A stretch of DNA of 64,000 bases from Pseudomonas mediterranea CFBP 5447 (GCF_000774145.1 NZ_KN322983.1:310001-374000), one strand, 5' to 3'. Shown: positions 9,052 through 18,677, counted from the stretch's first letter. Translations and numbers: made by a program. The notes: generated by a model not told the origin, from the letters alone.

Positions 9052-9603
9052 ATGCTGATGCGCTGGTTAGCTATTCCCACCCTGCTGCTGGTTGTGACCG
9101 GGCAAGCATGGGCCTCCGACTGCCCACCGTTGCTGGAAGGGGCGTTGCCCAAGCTGCGAGCCAAGGAAACCATCGACCTGTGTCAGCGCTTCGCCGGCAA
9201 ACCGCTGGTGGTGGTCAACACCGCCAGCTTCTGCGGCTTCGCGCCCCAGTTCAAAGGCCTCGAAGCACTGAACCAGCGCTACAAGGACCAAGGGCTGCAA
9301 GTGCTGGGCGTGCCGTCCAACGACTTCAAGCAGGAGTCCAAGGACGGTGCCGAGACGGCCAAGGTCTGTTACGTCAACTATGGCGTGACCTTCACCATGA
9401 CCGAACCGCAACCGGTACGCGGTGCCGACGCCATACCATTGTTCAAGCATTTGGCCGAACAGTCCGGCGCGCCGAAATGGAATTTCTATAAGTACGTGGT
9501 GGATCGGCAGGGTAAGGTTGTTGCCAGTTTCTCCAGTCGGATCAAACCTGACGATCCTGAGTTCATCAAGGCGGTGGAGGCAGCCATCGCGTCTAAACCC
9601 TGA
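9052..9603 (+). CDS. Glutathione peroxidase family protein, exported
   Basis: 183-residue thiol peroxidase. Residues 1-20 form a signal peptide ending near GQAWAS, so the enzyme should act in the periplasm. The peroxidatic cysteine lies in [16 protein letters not shown] near residue 63; the GVPSNDF segment near residue 85 and WNFYKYVVD near residue 143 are also typical of the family. A leading AAGGAAGTGCC ribosome site precedes the ATG. It stands alone between the MFS unit and the convergent outer-membrane protein, with a shared terminator. It probably reduces lipid or organic hydroperoxides with thioredoxin or glutathione. Confidence 0.92.
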   Translation: MLMRWLAIPTLLLVVTGQAWASDCPPLLEGALPKLRAKETIDLCQRFAGKPLVVVNTASFCGFAPQFKGLEALNQRYKDQGLQVLGVPSNDFKQESKDGAETAKVCYVNYGVTFTMTEPQPVRGADAIPLFKHLAEQSGAPKWNFYKYVVDRQGKVVASFSSRIKPDDPEFIKAVEAAIASKP

Positions 9604-9615
9604 TCGCTGGCCACG

Positions 9616-9652
9616 AAAAAGCCCCGGCTCTTTGCAGAGTGCGGGGCTTTTT
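9616..9652. terminator. Bidirectional Rho-independent terminator
   Basis: AAAAAGCCCCGGCTCT followed by AGAGTGCGGGGCTTTTT forms a GC-rich hairpin flanked by A and T runs on both sides. It lies between the convergent peroxidase and outer-membrane channel genes and can serve both. Confidence 0.9.
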
Positions 9653-9691
9653 CGCTTCGGATGGCGAGGGGTTCAGGCTCGCCGTGGATCA

Positions 9692-10966
9692 TCAGAAGCG
9701 GTAGGTTGCGCCAACACCGAAGCCGTTTGCGCTGTTTTCGTATTCAGCGCTATAGGCCTGGCCCAATGCATTGGTACGGTTGACGTTGACCTTCTCCTCC
9801 TTGAGGTAGGAATAGGCAACGTCGATGGTCAGGTCGTCGGTCGGACTCCAGCCGGCACCCAGGCTGAAGATGGTCCGGTCGCCGGTTGGGATGCGTGGCG
9901 AGCGGTCTGTGTTGTTGGCGGGCGACTGGTCGAAGCTCAGGCCGGTGCGCAGTACCCACTGCTTGTTCAGCTGGTAGGAGGTGCCGATGGCGTAGGCCCA
10001 GGTGTCGTGCCAGTTCTGTTCTTCGGTGATGGTGCCGAAAAGGAGTGGGTTCAAGCCACCGCCGCCGGTAATATCGTTGTTCACGGTGATGTCTTTCAGG
10101 CGGCTCCAGCGAGTCCAAGTGCTACCAGCATAGACCTTCCAGGCATCGTTGATGTCCTGGGTCACCGAAAAGTCCACCGACTCAGGCGTGGTGATATCCA
10201 GCGACGCGTCGTAACGCCCAGCAGCCAAAGCCACGGGTGGCGTACCTGCGCCAGGAGTTACCTCGGTGTGGCCGTCGAGTTTGTACTTGACTTTGGAGTG
10301 GTAGGTCAGGCCGACGCGGGTGGTGTCGGTCGCCTGAACCAGCAGACCGATATTGTAGCCGTAGCCAATGTCGTCACCCTTGATCTTAACGTTGCCATTG
10401 CCGGGTAAGCCTGGTACGTCCAGCGCCGACTCCAACTGACCGGAAATACGGTTGATCGTCGGACCGAAACCAATCGAAACCTTGTCGTTGAAGGCATAGC
10501 TGATGGTTGGCTGGAAGGTCACGACCTTCACTTCGCTCTTGCTGCCGAAGTTACGACCTTGGAAATTGCTTTCATAATCGGTGATCAGGCCGAAAGGGGC
10601 ATAGACACCCAAGCCAAAAGCCCACTGATCATCAATAGGCTTGACGTAATAGCCCATCGGAACCCCAGTGAACGGAACCATGTCGCCCTTGTTGGTACCG
10701 GACTGGGTACCGCTGGCATCGTTGATGTCAGTAGAGGCGTCAATGGCGGCGAAGCCACCCGTCACTTGCTGGCGCTTGAGACGCGACATGCCGGCAGGGT
10801 TGCCAAACACGGTACTTGCATCATCGGCAGAAGAGGAACGACCCGCGAAACCAGTGCCCATGCCACTGATACTCTGTTCGTTCAGGGCAAAACCACTGGC
10901 GAACAACTGCGAGGAGGCCAAAGTTACGGCGAGGCCAAGGGTGGTTTTGAGCATCATTTTTTTCAT
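9692..10966 (-). CDS. FadL/OmpP1 family outer-membrane channel
   Basis: 424-residue beta-barrel protein of the long-chain fatty acid and hydrophobic compound channel family. A signal peptide ends at SQLFAS; the mature protein starts GFALNEQSISGMGTGFAGRS and carries the conserved NPAGMSRL motif near residue 57, both family hallmarks. The C-terminus ends in GVGATYRF, with the terminal phenylalanine used for barrel insertion. It probably lets fatty acids or other hydrophobic substrates cross the outer membrane. It is a single gene with its own promoter region upstream at about 10970-11050. Confidence 0.93.
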   Translation of the reverse strand: MKKMMLKTTLGLAVTLASSQLFASGFALNEQSISGMGTGFAGRSSSADDASTVFGNPAGMSRLKRQQVTGGFAAIDASTDINDASGTQSGTNKGDMVPFTGVPMGYYVKPIDDQWAFGLGVYAPFGLITDYESNFQGRNFGSKSEVKVVTFQPTISYAFNDKVSIGFGPTINRISGQLESALDVPGLPGNGNVKIKGDDIGYGYNIGLLVQATDTTRVGLTYHSKVKYKLDGHTEVTPGAGTPPVALAAGRYDASLDITTPESVDFSVTQDINDAWKVYAGSTWTRWSRLKDITVNNDITGGGGLNPLLFGTITEEQNWHDTWAYAIGTSYQLNKQWVLRTGLSFDQSPANNTDRSPRIPTGDRTIFSLGAGWSPTDDLTIDVAYSYLKEEKVNVNRTNALGQAYSAEYENSANGFGVGATYRF

Positions 10967-11111
10967 TGTTAGAACTCCGTGTGGTCACCGAGGCGAAAAT
11001 TACCAACATTTTCGTTCAAGCGCTATAGCCTGTGTTGCGTGAGTTAGAGCGGTTTTGTAGGACAATCCGACCAAATTCGCGACCGTTGTAGGAAGTTTCC
11101 AAACATCCTCT

Positions 11112-11594
11112 TCAGCACGCGACCTGGTTCAGCGATGAAACACAGTGTTGCCAGGCGCAGGTGAAGTCCCGCAGGCGCCCTTGGGGGTGAAACGTCTGGC
11201 GCCAGATCCGGGCCATGCCCAGCAGATCGTCGGCGTCGGGAAGCGGGATGTTCTGTTCCTCCACCAGCAGCCAGGCGATGGCAGTGGCGTAGCGCAGGTT
11301 GACGGTCAGTTCCAGGTGCGGACCGCTGAGAAAGGCATGTTGGCTGGCCAGGCCGCGCACAAGGCTGGCGCGCTCTGGATCCAGTGCCAGGTAATGATCC
11401 CAGAGTGCTTGATGACGGCATTCGGTAATGCGATACAGGCCATGGCCGCGACGGTCGTGCAGGGCTGAGCCCAGGCCGGACTGGCTGGCGGCAATGCCCA
11501 ACAGCAAGGATTCCGCCGTTGCGCTGTGACGCCCCAGGTACAGGAGCGTCGGGCGGATCACATATCGACACAGTTCGCTGGCAGCGATACCCAT
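11112..11594 (-). CDS. Conserved hypothetical protein, phage lysozyme-like region
   Basis: 160-residue protein of unknown function. The segment LCRYVIRPTLLYLG, then LLLGIAASQSGLG and GHGLYRITECRHQALWDHYL, resembles the N-terminal part of a tail or virion protein family with a transglycosylase-like domain that I recall from phages of Gram-negative bacteria. In that family the QSGLG position usually reads ESGLG, so the putative catalytic glutamate would be missing here. No signal peptide is seen. It is transcribed alone, opposite to nothing close. This relation is from memory and needs a profile search. Confidence 0.6.
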   Translation of the reverse strand: MGIAASELCRYVIRPTLLYLGRHSATAESLLLGIAASQSGLGSALHDRRGHGLYRITECRHQALWDHYLALDPERASLVRGLASQHAFLSGPHLELTVNLRYATAIAWLLVEEQNIPLPDADDLLGMARIWRQTFHPQGRLRDFTCAWQHCVSSLNQVAC

Positions 11595-11818
11595 AACACC
11601 CTCGAAGCGTAAGAAGGGCGGAGCCTGGAGGAGTGGGGCTTGGCAGCGGTGGATCGGTCCAGGCTCCGCCGGCAGCGGATCATGCCGCTTGACTTGAAGT
11701 GTAGTGTGATATTTCCGTTGTAAAGGTCTGTTTTTAAAACATCTTCCGCGAGCGGTTATAACTGTTATATCCGTTGGTGCTTAAGCCGCTTCGCTTTATC
11801 GAGAAGTTTCAGGCAATA

Positions 11819-11847
11819 AAAAGCCCCGCTTTTCGGGCGGGGCCTTT
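11819..11847 (-). terminator. Rho-independent terminator for the 74-residue gene
   Basis: On the minus strand GGCCCCGC, a loop of about 7 bases, GCGGGGC and then a T run form a terminator just downstream of the gene ending at 11871. Confidence 0.85.
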
Positions 11848-11870
11848 GGGTTTTCAGCGCTTCGGGCGTC

Positions 11871-12095
11871 TCAGGCAACCAGTGCCTGACGGGTACGCTC
11901 GATCACGGCCTGCAGCGGTTCTGCGCTGGAGTACTGATCGGGGTACAGGCGTTCGCTGTGACGGGCGATGCCGTGTTCGTTGACCAGCGTGAAGCTGAAG
12001 CAGCCTTTGCGAGCGGCCATGATCAGGCAGTTCATTGGAGCAAAAGCGTTGGTTAGGGTGCGGATGGCATCCTGTGTCTGGATTTGAGTCGACAT
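11871..12095 (-). CDS. Small conserved Pseudomonas protein of unknown function
   Basis: 74-residue protein. The middle (CLIMAARKGCFSFTLVNEHG) reads as a short beta-rich domain of a type common in pseudomonads; it may belong to one of the DUF1652/DUF3509-type families, but I cannot decide. No signal peptide or membrane helix. It is a single gene with a strong terminator and an upstream region holding three palindromes, which suggests that it is well expressed and regulated. Confidence 0.65.
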   Translation of the reverse strand: MSTQIQTQDAIRTLTNAFAPMNCLIMAARKGCFSFTLVNEHGIARHSERLYPDQYSSAEPLQAVIERTRQALVA

Positions 12096-12118
12096 GTTAT
12101 GGGTGTTCCTACAAATGA

Positions 12119-12135
12119 CACGGTTAAGAACCGTG
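12119..12135. promoter_or_regulatory. Perfect inverted repeat upstream of the 74-residue gene
   Basis: CACGGTT-AAG-AACCGTG is a 7-bp perfect inverted repeat 24 bases before the start codon of the leftward gene. It could be an operator or a leader hairpin. No T run follows, so it is not a typical terminator. Confidence 0.45.
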
Positions 12136-12159
12136 CAACGTTAAAACGTTCCAGTAACG

Positions 12160-12177
12160 TCGACCACCATTGGTCGA
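12160..12177. promoter_or_regulatory. Second inverted repeat upstream of the 74-residue gene
   Basis: TCGACCA-CCAT-TGGTCGA is a 7-bp perfect inverted repeat with a 4-base spacer. Between it and the first palindrome lie two direct AACGTT copies (12137-12142 and 12145-12150). The cluster suggests a controlled promoter for the leftward gene. Confidence 0.45.
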
Positions 12178-12877
12178 ACGAAGAACCCGACTGGAACAAA
12201 GCAGCCAGTTCGAGCGCTATATGAAAGTGCGCGCTTGGGCTGGCAGGTAGGTACTTAGGAGGGCAGGCGACACAGCAAGGGCAAAGGTTCTGGGCCCGGG
12301 GTGAAGATCCTGATCAATTTTGCAGGTTGGTTCGGTCAGAGTAATCAACTTGGCAGCACCCTTTGTATTCAGTCAAAGGCTGTGTCACGCAAGATTTACC
12401 TGGAAACCATCGAGGGGGTCGGTCTCTTTTATCGGTGAGGCGTCCCTTGGGGATGGCTGACCGTGGAGATGTGTTCGACCCGGAATTGACTTTCAGCTTG
12501 GTACTAACGGCGCGGATGTTAACGGATCGAGCGGCATAAGGGAAGCGGGTTGTTCAAAAAATATCCAGATCCGCTGCGTTTGGTCGGAAGGGCGGGGCTG
12601 GAGCGCTGTGCCGTTGAGTCGGGTTATCCCCAGGCTTACCGCTAAAATGCATCAGGAAAGCGCAGCGATATAACCGGTTTGGGTGTTACTTGTGCACACT
12701 CCTCGGGGTGTTTGTCACCGAACTGTCATGTCGCACCAATCCAGGGTGGGTGCCTGTATCCAAAATTTAAGTCAATGAAAAACATCGCTTTTTTTTACTG
12801 GTGAAAAAATCGTCAGTTTGAGCGCAGGCCCCGTCCCATAGGGCTTTCGACCCCTTCAGGGGGGGTTGTCCACTGAG
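12178..12877. other. Long non-coding stretch
   Basis: About 700 bases with no reading frame that looks like a gene on either strand and no REP copy. The base composition is less GC-rich than the flanks and A/T runs occur near 12770-12810. I see no tRNA, recognisable small RNA or terminator. With the flanking palindromes this gives one of the longest gene-free gaps in the window; an unannotated small RNA is possible but not shown by the sequence. Confidence 0.5.
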
Positions 12878-12898
12878 TTATCCACAGCTTCTGTGGAT
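12878..12898. promoter_or_regulatory. DnaA-box palindrome
   Basis: TTATCCACA is a consensus DnaA box and is part of the inverted repeat ATCCACAG-CTT-CTGTGGAT. It lies about 110 bases before the Sel1-like gene. A similar but fuller arrangement occurs at 31671-31693. Confidence 0.5.
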
Positions 12899-13004
12899 TG
12901 TCCCAAGCACTTGCTCTAGCACGGGCGTGCCGGTTTTTTTCGGCTTTACCCACAAGAAAAAAGGAGTAGAGTGGCGCGCCTTTCGATCTGCCCCATAGTG
13001 CGTT

Positions 13005-13328
13005 ATGAAGTTTCGCTCAGTATCAAATCCTGTTACTTCCACACCCCCTGGTGTTACCCCGCCCAAGCGCATGTCGATGCGCGTTGCCGAGTGGTTGCTC
13101 GACAGCCCACGTCTGGGAGAAAGCCCTGGTATCAAGCACCTGGCCGGCCGGCTACTCAAGCAACCGGCTCGCGAAGGTGTCGTCGCTGCGCAAAGTCGCC
13201 TTGGCCAGTTGATGTGCCGTGAATGCGGTAACGCCCGGGACCGACGCATCGGCCAGGACCTGCTGCGCCAGGCTGCCCGCGCCGGGGACCAGCGGGCCCG
13301 GCAGGCGCTGCTTGAAATAGAAGACTGA
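13005..13328 (+). CDS. Sel1-like repeat protein
   Basis: 107-residue protein. Residues 60-102 (AQSRLGQLMCRECGNARDRR, then GQDLLRQAARAGDQRARQAL) match the Sel1/TPR-like helical repeat pattern, about one complete repeat plus part of another. The N-terminus is short and basic with a proline-rich patch and no signal peptide. An internal ATG at 13071 would remove the first 22 residues and is an alternative start. Function unknown; Sel1 repeats usually mediate protein contacts. It is followed 61 bases later by rmuC. Confidence 0.7.
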   Translation: MKFRSVSNPVTSTPPGVTPPKRMSMRVAEWLLDSPRLGESPGIKHLAGRLLKQPAREGVVAAQSRLGQLMCRECGNARDRRIGQDLLRQAARAGDQRARQALLEIED

Positions 13329-13389
13329 GCTGGGCAACCCCCAGCGGCTTGGTTAACCTTCGGGCTTTATCTGATCGGCAGGATTTGTC

Positions 13390-14892
13390 ATGGCTATGGA
13401 TTTGACCAGCCTGTTGTTGGGCCTGGCAGGCGCCGCGGTGCCGTTGCTCGCGCTGGCCTGGCACCTGCAACGCCAGGCCAGTGCCGCGCAAACCGAAGTG
13501 GCGCTGCTGGAAGAGCGCCTGGCCACTGCGCACTTGGCCCATGATGGCCTGAACGCCCAGCTCGATGCCTGCCGCGACGAAATCAGCGACCTGAGCCAGG
13601 CCAATGGGGCCAAGCAAGCCGAACTCGCGGCGGCCTGCCGGGAGGTCGAACTGTTGCAGATCGAGCGTGATAATGCCCGGGATGCGGCCCATGCCTGGAA
13701 CCTGGAACGTGCTGGTAAAGAGGCGGAACTGCGGCGGCTCGATGCCCAGGCGGCGTCGCTGCATGCCGAATTGCGCGAGCAACAGGAAAACCATCAGCAA
13801 CGCCTGGATGACCTGCAAGGTTCGCGGGACGCATTGCGGGCTCAGTTCGCCGAGCTGGCCGGAAAAATCTTCGATGAACGCGAGCAACGCTTCGCCGAAA
13901 CCAGCCAGCAGCGCCTCGGGCAGTTGCTCGATCCGTTGAAAGAGCGCATCCAGTCTTTCGAAAAACGCGTCGAAGAAAGCTATCAGGCCGAAGCCCGGGA
14001 GCGTTTTTCCCTGGGCAAGGAGCTGGAGCGCCTGCAACAGCTGAACCTGCGCCTGAGCGATGAAGCCACCAACCTGACTCGTGCGCTCAAGGGCCAGAAG
14101 ACCCAGGGCAACTGGGGCGAGTTGATTCTCGAGCGGGTGCTCGAGCACGCGGGCCTGGAGAAGGGCCGTGAGTATCAGACCCAGGTCAGCCTCAAGGGCC
14201 CGGACGGCGAGCGGTTCCAGCCCGACGTGTTGATCTACCTGCCCGGCGACAAGCAGGTGGTGGTCGATTCCAAGGTCAGTCTCACCGCCTATCAGCAGTT
14301 CGTGGCCGCTGAAGATGACGCCATCGGCCAGTTAGCCCTCAAGCAACACATCGTGTCGCTGCGGGCCCATGTCAAAGGACTCGCCGGCAAGGACTACAAA
14401 CGCCTGGACGGTTTGCACAGCCTGGATTTCGTGCTGCTGTTCGTGCCGATCGAAGCGGCGTTTTCCGCTGCCCTGCAAGCCGAGCCGAACCTGTTCCAGG
14501 AAGCCTTCGATCGCAATATCGTGATCGTCAGCCCGACCACGTTGCTGGCGACGCTGCGGGTGATCGACAGCTTGTGGAAGCAGGAGCGCCAGAGCCAGAA
14601 CGCCCGGGAGATCGCCGAGCGGGCCGGTTGGCTGTACGACAAGTTCGTGCTGTTCATCCAGGACCTGGACGAAATCGGCAACCGCCTGCAACAACTGGAC
14701 AAGGCCTACAGTGCCGCTCGCAACAAGCTGACAGAAGGGCGCGGCAACCTGGTCAGTCGCACCGAGCAACTCAAGCTGCTCGGCGCCCGGGCGAGCAAGC
14801 GGTTACCGGGTGAACTGCTTGAGCGGGCGATGACCGATGAGGATGGGCTGCCCGAGTTGGCGGAAGAAGTCGATGCTAAACCCGACGCTTGA
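13390..14892 (+). CDS. rmuC: DNA recombination protein RmuC
   Basis: 500-residue protein. A hydrophobic N-terminal helix (residues 5-22) is followed by a long coiled coil rich in Glu, Gln and Leu (residues 25-210) and then the conserved RmuC nuclease-like domain, with GNWGELILERVLEHAGL near residue 240, PDVLIYLPG and VDSKVSL near residue 290, and FVPIEAAFSAAL near residue 355. The family limits inversions and other rearrangements at short repeats; a restriction-endonuclease-like fold is inferred. An ATG two codons later is an equally possible start. Confidence 0.94.
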   Translation: MAMDLTSLLLGLAGAAVPLLALAWHLQRQASAAQTEVALLEERLATAHLAHDGLNAQLDACRDEISDLSQANGAKQAELAAACREVELLQIERDNARDAAHAWNLERAGKEAELRRLDAQAASLHAELREQQENHQQRLDDLQGSRDALRAQFAELAGKIFDEREQRFAETSQQRLGQLLDPLKERIQSFEKRVEESYQAEARERFSLGKELERLQQLNLRLSDEATNLTRALKGQKTQGNWGELILERVLEHAGLEKGREYQTQVSLKGPDGERFQPDVLIYLPGDKQVVVDSKVSLTAYQQFVAAEDDAIGQLALKQHIVSLRAHVKGLAGKDYKRLDGLHSLDFVLLFVPIEAAFSAALQAEPNLFQEAFDRNIVIVSPTTLLATLRVIDSLWKQERQSQNAREIAERAGWLYDKFVLFIQDLDEIGNRLQQLDKAYSAARNKLTEGRGNLVSRTEQLKLLGARASKRLPGELLERAMTDEDGLPELAEEVDAKPDA

Positions 14893-14947
14893 TCAGGCAC
14901 TAATGCAAGCCCCGTGATTGATGCGAATCCTTTGGCTGATGCAAACC

Positions 14948-15042
14948 TTGTGGCGAGGGGATTTATCCCCGCTTGAGTGCGCAGCACTCACATAAGGGAG
15001 GCTGCTGCGCAGCCTGACGGGGATAAATCCCCTCGCCACAAG
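14948..15042. repeat. Long inverted repeat of the GGGGATTTATCCCC class
   Basis: CTTGTGGCGAGGGGATTTATCC and its complement face each other, with GCTGCGCAGC-type inner arms, between rmuC and the sensor kinase gene. This is a second Pseudomonas intergenic repeat class, also present at 60169-60342. It could act as a transcription barrier between the two convergent genes. Confidence 0.85.
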
Positions 15043-15071
15043 TTCGATGCCTGGCCGGAGCTGCGTAGCTT

Positions 15072-18000
15072 CTACAACGGCAAATGCCGACTCAATAACG
15101 CCCTCAACGCCGCCGGTTTCACCGGTTTTGCCAGGTAATCCAGCCCGGCGGCGTGTACCTGCGCCACCGTCTCGGGGCGGCCGTCGGCGCTGATCACAAC
15201 CCCTGGCACCGGTTCACCCATACGGGTGCGCAACCAGGCCATCAGCTCGGTACCGGTCTCGCCATCGTCCAGGTGAAAGTCCACCAGGGCCAGTTGCGGG
15301 CGTCCGCCTTCGGCGAGCCAGCGCTCGCATTCTTCACGGTTGCGTGCGGTCCACACCTGGCAACCCCAGCGGGTCAACAAGCTGTTCATGCCGATCAGGA
15401 TGCTGTCTTCATTATCGACACACAAAACCTGCGCGCCGCTGGGCAAATGGCCGTTGGGCTCGGCCACGATATGGGGCACAGCCACCTGCGTATGGGCCAG
15501 CGGTACGCTGACGCTGAACACACTGCCGCGTCCCGGCCAGGAGCGCACGCGCAAGGTATGGCCGAGTACGCGGCACAGCCCGTCGGCGATGGCCAGGCCC
15601 AGGCCCAGGCCTTTTTCGGCGCGGGTCTGATGGCTGTCCAGGCGTTTGAACTCTTCGAAAATCACTTGTTGCTTGTCTTCGGCGATGCCCGGCCCGCGGT
15701 CCCAGACCTCCAGGCATAGCTCGCCGCTGCGCCGACGCACGCCCAGCAGCACCGGTCCCTTGGCATAGCGGAAGGCATTGGTGAGGAAGTTCTGCAGGAT
15801 ACGCCGCAGCAATTTGATGTCGCTGTCGACCCGCAATCGCGAGCCGCGAACGCGGAATTTCAGGCCTTGTTCCCGCGCCAGCACCGTGAACTCGGCGCCG
15901 AGGGTGTCGAACAGGTCATTGAGGGCGAAGGCTTTGCGGTCGGGGTTGATCTTGCCGTTTTCCAGGCGGGAAATGTCCAGCAGGTCGGTGATCAGGTCTT
16001 CGGCCGAGCGCAGTGAACTGTCCAGGTGTTGTACCAGTTGCCGGGCTTCGCCTGGCAAACCGTCGTGCTGATGGGACAGCGCGGCGGAGAACAGCCGAGC
16101 GGCATTGAGGGGTTGCATCAGGTCATGGCTGACGGCGGCCAGGAAGCGGGTCTTGGATTGATAGGCCGCTTCGGCGGTGCTTTTGGCTTCGGTCAGGGCT
16201 TCGTTCAGTTGCGACAACTCCCGGGTGCGTTCGGCCACCCGTTGCTCCAGCCCTTCGTTGGCTTCGGTCAGGGCCTGTGCGGCTTCGCGGAAGGCGGTGA
16301 TGTCGGTGAAGCTCATGACGAAACCGCCGCCCGGCATCGGGTTGCCGATCAGCTCGATCACCCGGCCGTTCGGGAACAGCCGCTCGGATGTATGGGCGCG
16401 GCCCTGGCGCATCCAGTGCAGGCGCCGGGCGACGTGGACTTCGGCCTCGCCCGGACCACAGAGGCCGCGTTCGGCGTTGTAGCGGATGATGTCGGCAATC
16501 GGCCGGCCGACGCTGATCAGGCCGTCCGGGTAGTTGAACAGTTCCAGGTAACGACGGTTCCACGCCACCAATCGCAAGGACTGGTCGACCACGCTGATGC
16601 CCTGGGTGATGTTCTCGATGGCCCCTTGCAGCAGGGCGCGGTTGAACTGCAGCACTTCCGAGGTTTCGTCAGCGATCCGGACGACATCCTCCAGTTGCAT
16701 CTCCCGACCTTCAATCGCGGCTTTTACCACGGCCCGCGTCGACGAGGCCCCGAGCACACCGGCCAACAGGCGTTCGGTGTGGGCGATCCACTCGCTGTCG
16801 GCGTTCTGGTTCGGGTTGAAGCCCTTGCCCTGGCGGTAGGCAAAGCGGATGAAACTCTGGCGTGCCCGTTCCTCGCCGACGAAGCGTGCCGCCAGTTGCA
16901 GCAGGTCTTCGATGTGCACCGCCAGCATTGACCGGGCGTTAGGGCGGGCGCTGATTTCCTGGCCGATGAAGCGTCCGGCCTGCCAGTGCTCCGACACCCG
17001 GGTGCGCGACAGCACCGAGATCCAGGCAAACAGCGTGAAATTACCGGCCAGGGATAGGACGACGCCCTGGGTCAGCGGGCTGATCGGCAGATGCAATGGG
17101 TTGCCGTGCAGCCAGGCCAGGCCCGGAAAGGTATTCAGGGACCAGCCGAGGCTGTGGGCGGCAATTGGCAACACCAGGGTGTAGAACCAGAGGAAAATCC
17201 CGGCGGCGAGGCCGGCGAATACACCGCGGCGGTTCGCCTGTTTCCAGTACAGCGCGCCGAGCATGGCCGGCGCCAATTGGGTGACCGCGGCGAAGGCGAT
17301 CTGGCCGATGGTCGCCAGGCTCGCGGTGGAGCCCAGCAGTCGGTAGCTGACGTAGGCCAGTAGCAGGATCACCACGATGCTCACCCGCCGCACCGAGAGC
17401 ATCCACTGGCGGAACACCTCGAACGGCCGCTCGGCGTTGTTGCGACGCAACAGCCAGGGCAGCAGCATGTCGTTGGACACCATGGTGGACAGGGCTACGC
17501 TCGCGACGATCACCATGCCGGTGGCCGCCGAAGCGCCGCCAATGAACGCCAGCAACGCCAGCGCCGGATGAGCCTGCGCCAGCGGCAGGCTGATGACGAA
17601 CGAATCCGGCAGCACTGAGCTGGGCAACATCATCTGCCCGGCGAGGGCGATGGGTACCACGAACAGCGCGGCCAGAGCCAGGTAGGCGGGGAATACCCAC
17701 TTGGCCAGGCGCAGGTCCTGGGGCTCGATGTTCTCCACCACGGTCACGTGAAATTGTCGCGGCAGGCAGATGATCGCCATCATCGCCACCCCGGTCTGCA
17801 CCACCATGGACGGCCAGTTGATGGTTTCTTTCCAGTATTGCTCCAGGCGCGGAGCGAGCATCGCCTGGTCGAACAGGTCGTTGAAGCCATCGTAGAGGCC
17901 GTACGTCACGAACGCGCCGACCGCGAGGAAGGCGAACAGCTTGACCAGTGATTCGAAGGCGATGGCCAACACCATGCCACGGTGGTGTTCGGTGGCGTCG

Positions 18001-18542
18001 AGGTTGCGAGTGCCGAACACAATGGTGAACAAGGCCAGGATCAGCGAGACGATCAGCGCGGTGTCCTGGGCGCGGGTGCCCATGGCATCGGCGCCGGCGC
18101 CGATCAACAGGTTCACTCCGAGCACGATGCCCTTGAGCTGCAAGGCAATGTACGGCAGCACGCCCACCAGGCAGATCAGCGCGACCACCACCGCCAGCGA
18201 CTGGGACTTGCCGTAGCGGGCGGCGATGAAGTCGGCGATGGAGGTGATGTTCTCCTGCTTACTGATCATCACCATTTTTTGCAGGACCCAGGGCGCCAGC
18301 ACCAGCAGCAGGATCGGCCCGAGGTAGATCGGCAGGAACGACCAGAGCTGTTCGGCGGCCTGGCCCACCGCGCCGAAGAACGTCCAACTGGTGCAATACA
18401 CCGCCAGCGACAGGCTGTAGACCCAGGCCCGCACCCGTGGCGGCAACGGCGTGCTGCGCCGGTCGCCGTAGAAGGCGATGGCGAACATGATGGCCATATA
18501 GGCCAGGGCGACGATGGCGATCAGCCCGCTGGACAACGACAT
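15072..18542 (-). CDS. SSF-type hybrid sensor histidine kinase/response regulator
   Basis: 1156-residue protein. Residues 1 to about 500 form a sodium:solute symporter-like domain with about 13 membrane helices, as in CbrA-type sensors. A PAS domain follows (region around VVDQSLRLVAWNRRYLELF), then a short coiled coil, the H-box AAVSHDLMQPLNAARLF, the ATP-binding domain (DRGPGIA and GLGLGLAI) and a C-terminal receiver domain with LVDFHLDDGETG, the Asp of FHLDD being the phosphorylation site. A GGGAG ribosome site 5 bases before the ATG at 18542 sets the start; an upstream in-frame extension to 18626 is not supported. No DNA-binding output gene is adjacent, so its partner is elsewhere. Confidence 0.92.
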   Translation of the reverse strand: MSLSSGLIAIVALAYMAIMFAIAFYGDRRSTPLPPRVRAWVYSLSLAVYCTSWTFFGAVGQAAEQLWSFLPIYLGPILLLVLAPWVLQKMVMISKQENITSIADFIAARYGKSQSLAVVVALICLVGVLPYIALQLKGIVLGVNLLIGAGADAMGTRAQDTALIVSLILALFTIVFGTRNLDATEHHRGMVLAIAFESLVKLFAFLAVGAFVTYGLYDGFNDLFDQAMLAPRLEQYWKETINWPSMVVQTGVAMMAIICLPRQFHVTVVENIEPQDLRLAKWVFPAYLALAALFVVPIALAGQMMLPSSVLPDSFVISLPLAQAHPALALLAFIGGASAATGMVIVASVALSTMVSNDMLLPWLLRRNNAERPFEVFRQWMLSVRRVSIVVILLLAYVSYRLLGSTASLATIGQIAFAAVTQLAPAMLGALYWKQANRRGVFAGLAAGIFLWFYTLVLPIAAHSLGWSLNTFPGLAWLHGNPLHLPISPLTQGVVLSLAGNFTLFAWISVLSRTRVSEHWQAGRFIGQEISARPNARSMLAVHIEDLLQLAARFVGEERARQSFIRFAYRQGKGFNPNQNADSEWIAHTERLLAGVLGASSTRAVVKAAIEGREMQLEDVVRIADETSEVLQFNRALLQGAIENITQGISVVDQSLRLVAWNRRYLELFNYPDGLISVGRPIADIIRYNAERGLCGPGEAEVHVARRLHWMRQGRAHTSERLFPNGRVIELIGNPMPGGGFVMSFTDITAFREAAQALTEANEGLEQRVAERTRELSQLNEALTEAKSTAEAAYQSKTRFLAAVSHDLMQPLNAARLFSAALSHQHDGLPGEARQLVQHLDSSLRSAEDLITDLLDISRLENGKINPDRKAFALNDLFDTLGAEFTVLAREQGLKFRVRGSRLRVDSDIKLLRRILQNFLTNAFRYAKGPVLLGVRRRSGELCLEVWDRGPGIAEDKQQVIFEEFKRLDSHQTRAEKGLGLGLAIADGLCRVLGHTLRVRSWPGRGSVFSVSVPLAHTQVAVPHIVAEPNGHLPSGAQVLCVDNEDSILIGMNSLLTRWGCQVWTARNREECERWLAEGGRPQLALVDFHLDDGETGTELMAWLRTRMGEPVPGVVISADGRPETVAQVHAAGLDYLAKPVKPAALRALLSRHLPL

Positions 18543-18677
18543 GGAAACTCCCGAACGAAGAACACCGGGGCCTGGGCCCGGCAAGACAGTCTCGCATGCC
18601 CGCTCGGGTTCGTCAGTGTCGACCAAGGTCGAGGCGTGGTGGGGGGGTGCAGCCTGGGGGAGGGTTTCACGGGCCTC

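Noticed and set aside
12878..12898. Replication origin
   Set aside because: A single DnaA-box palindrome with no dnaA, rpmH or cluster of boxes nearby does not make an origin.
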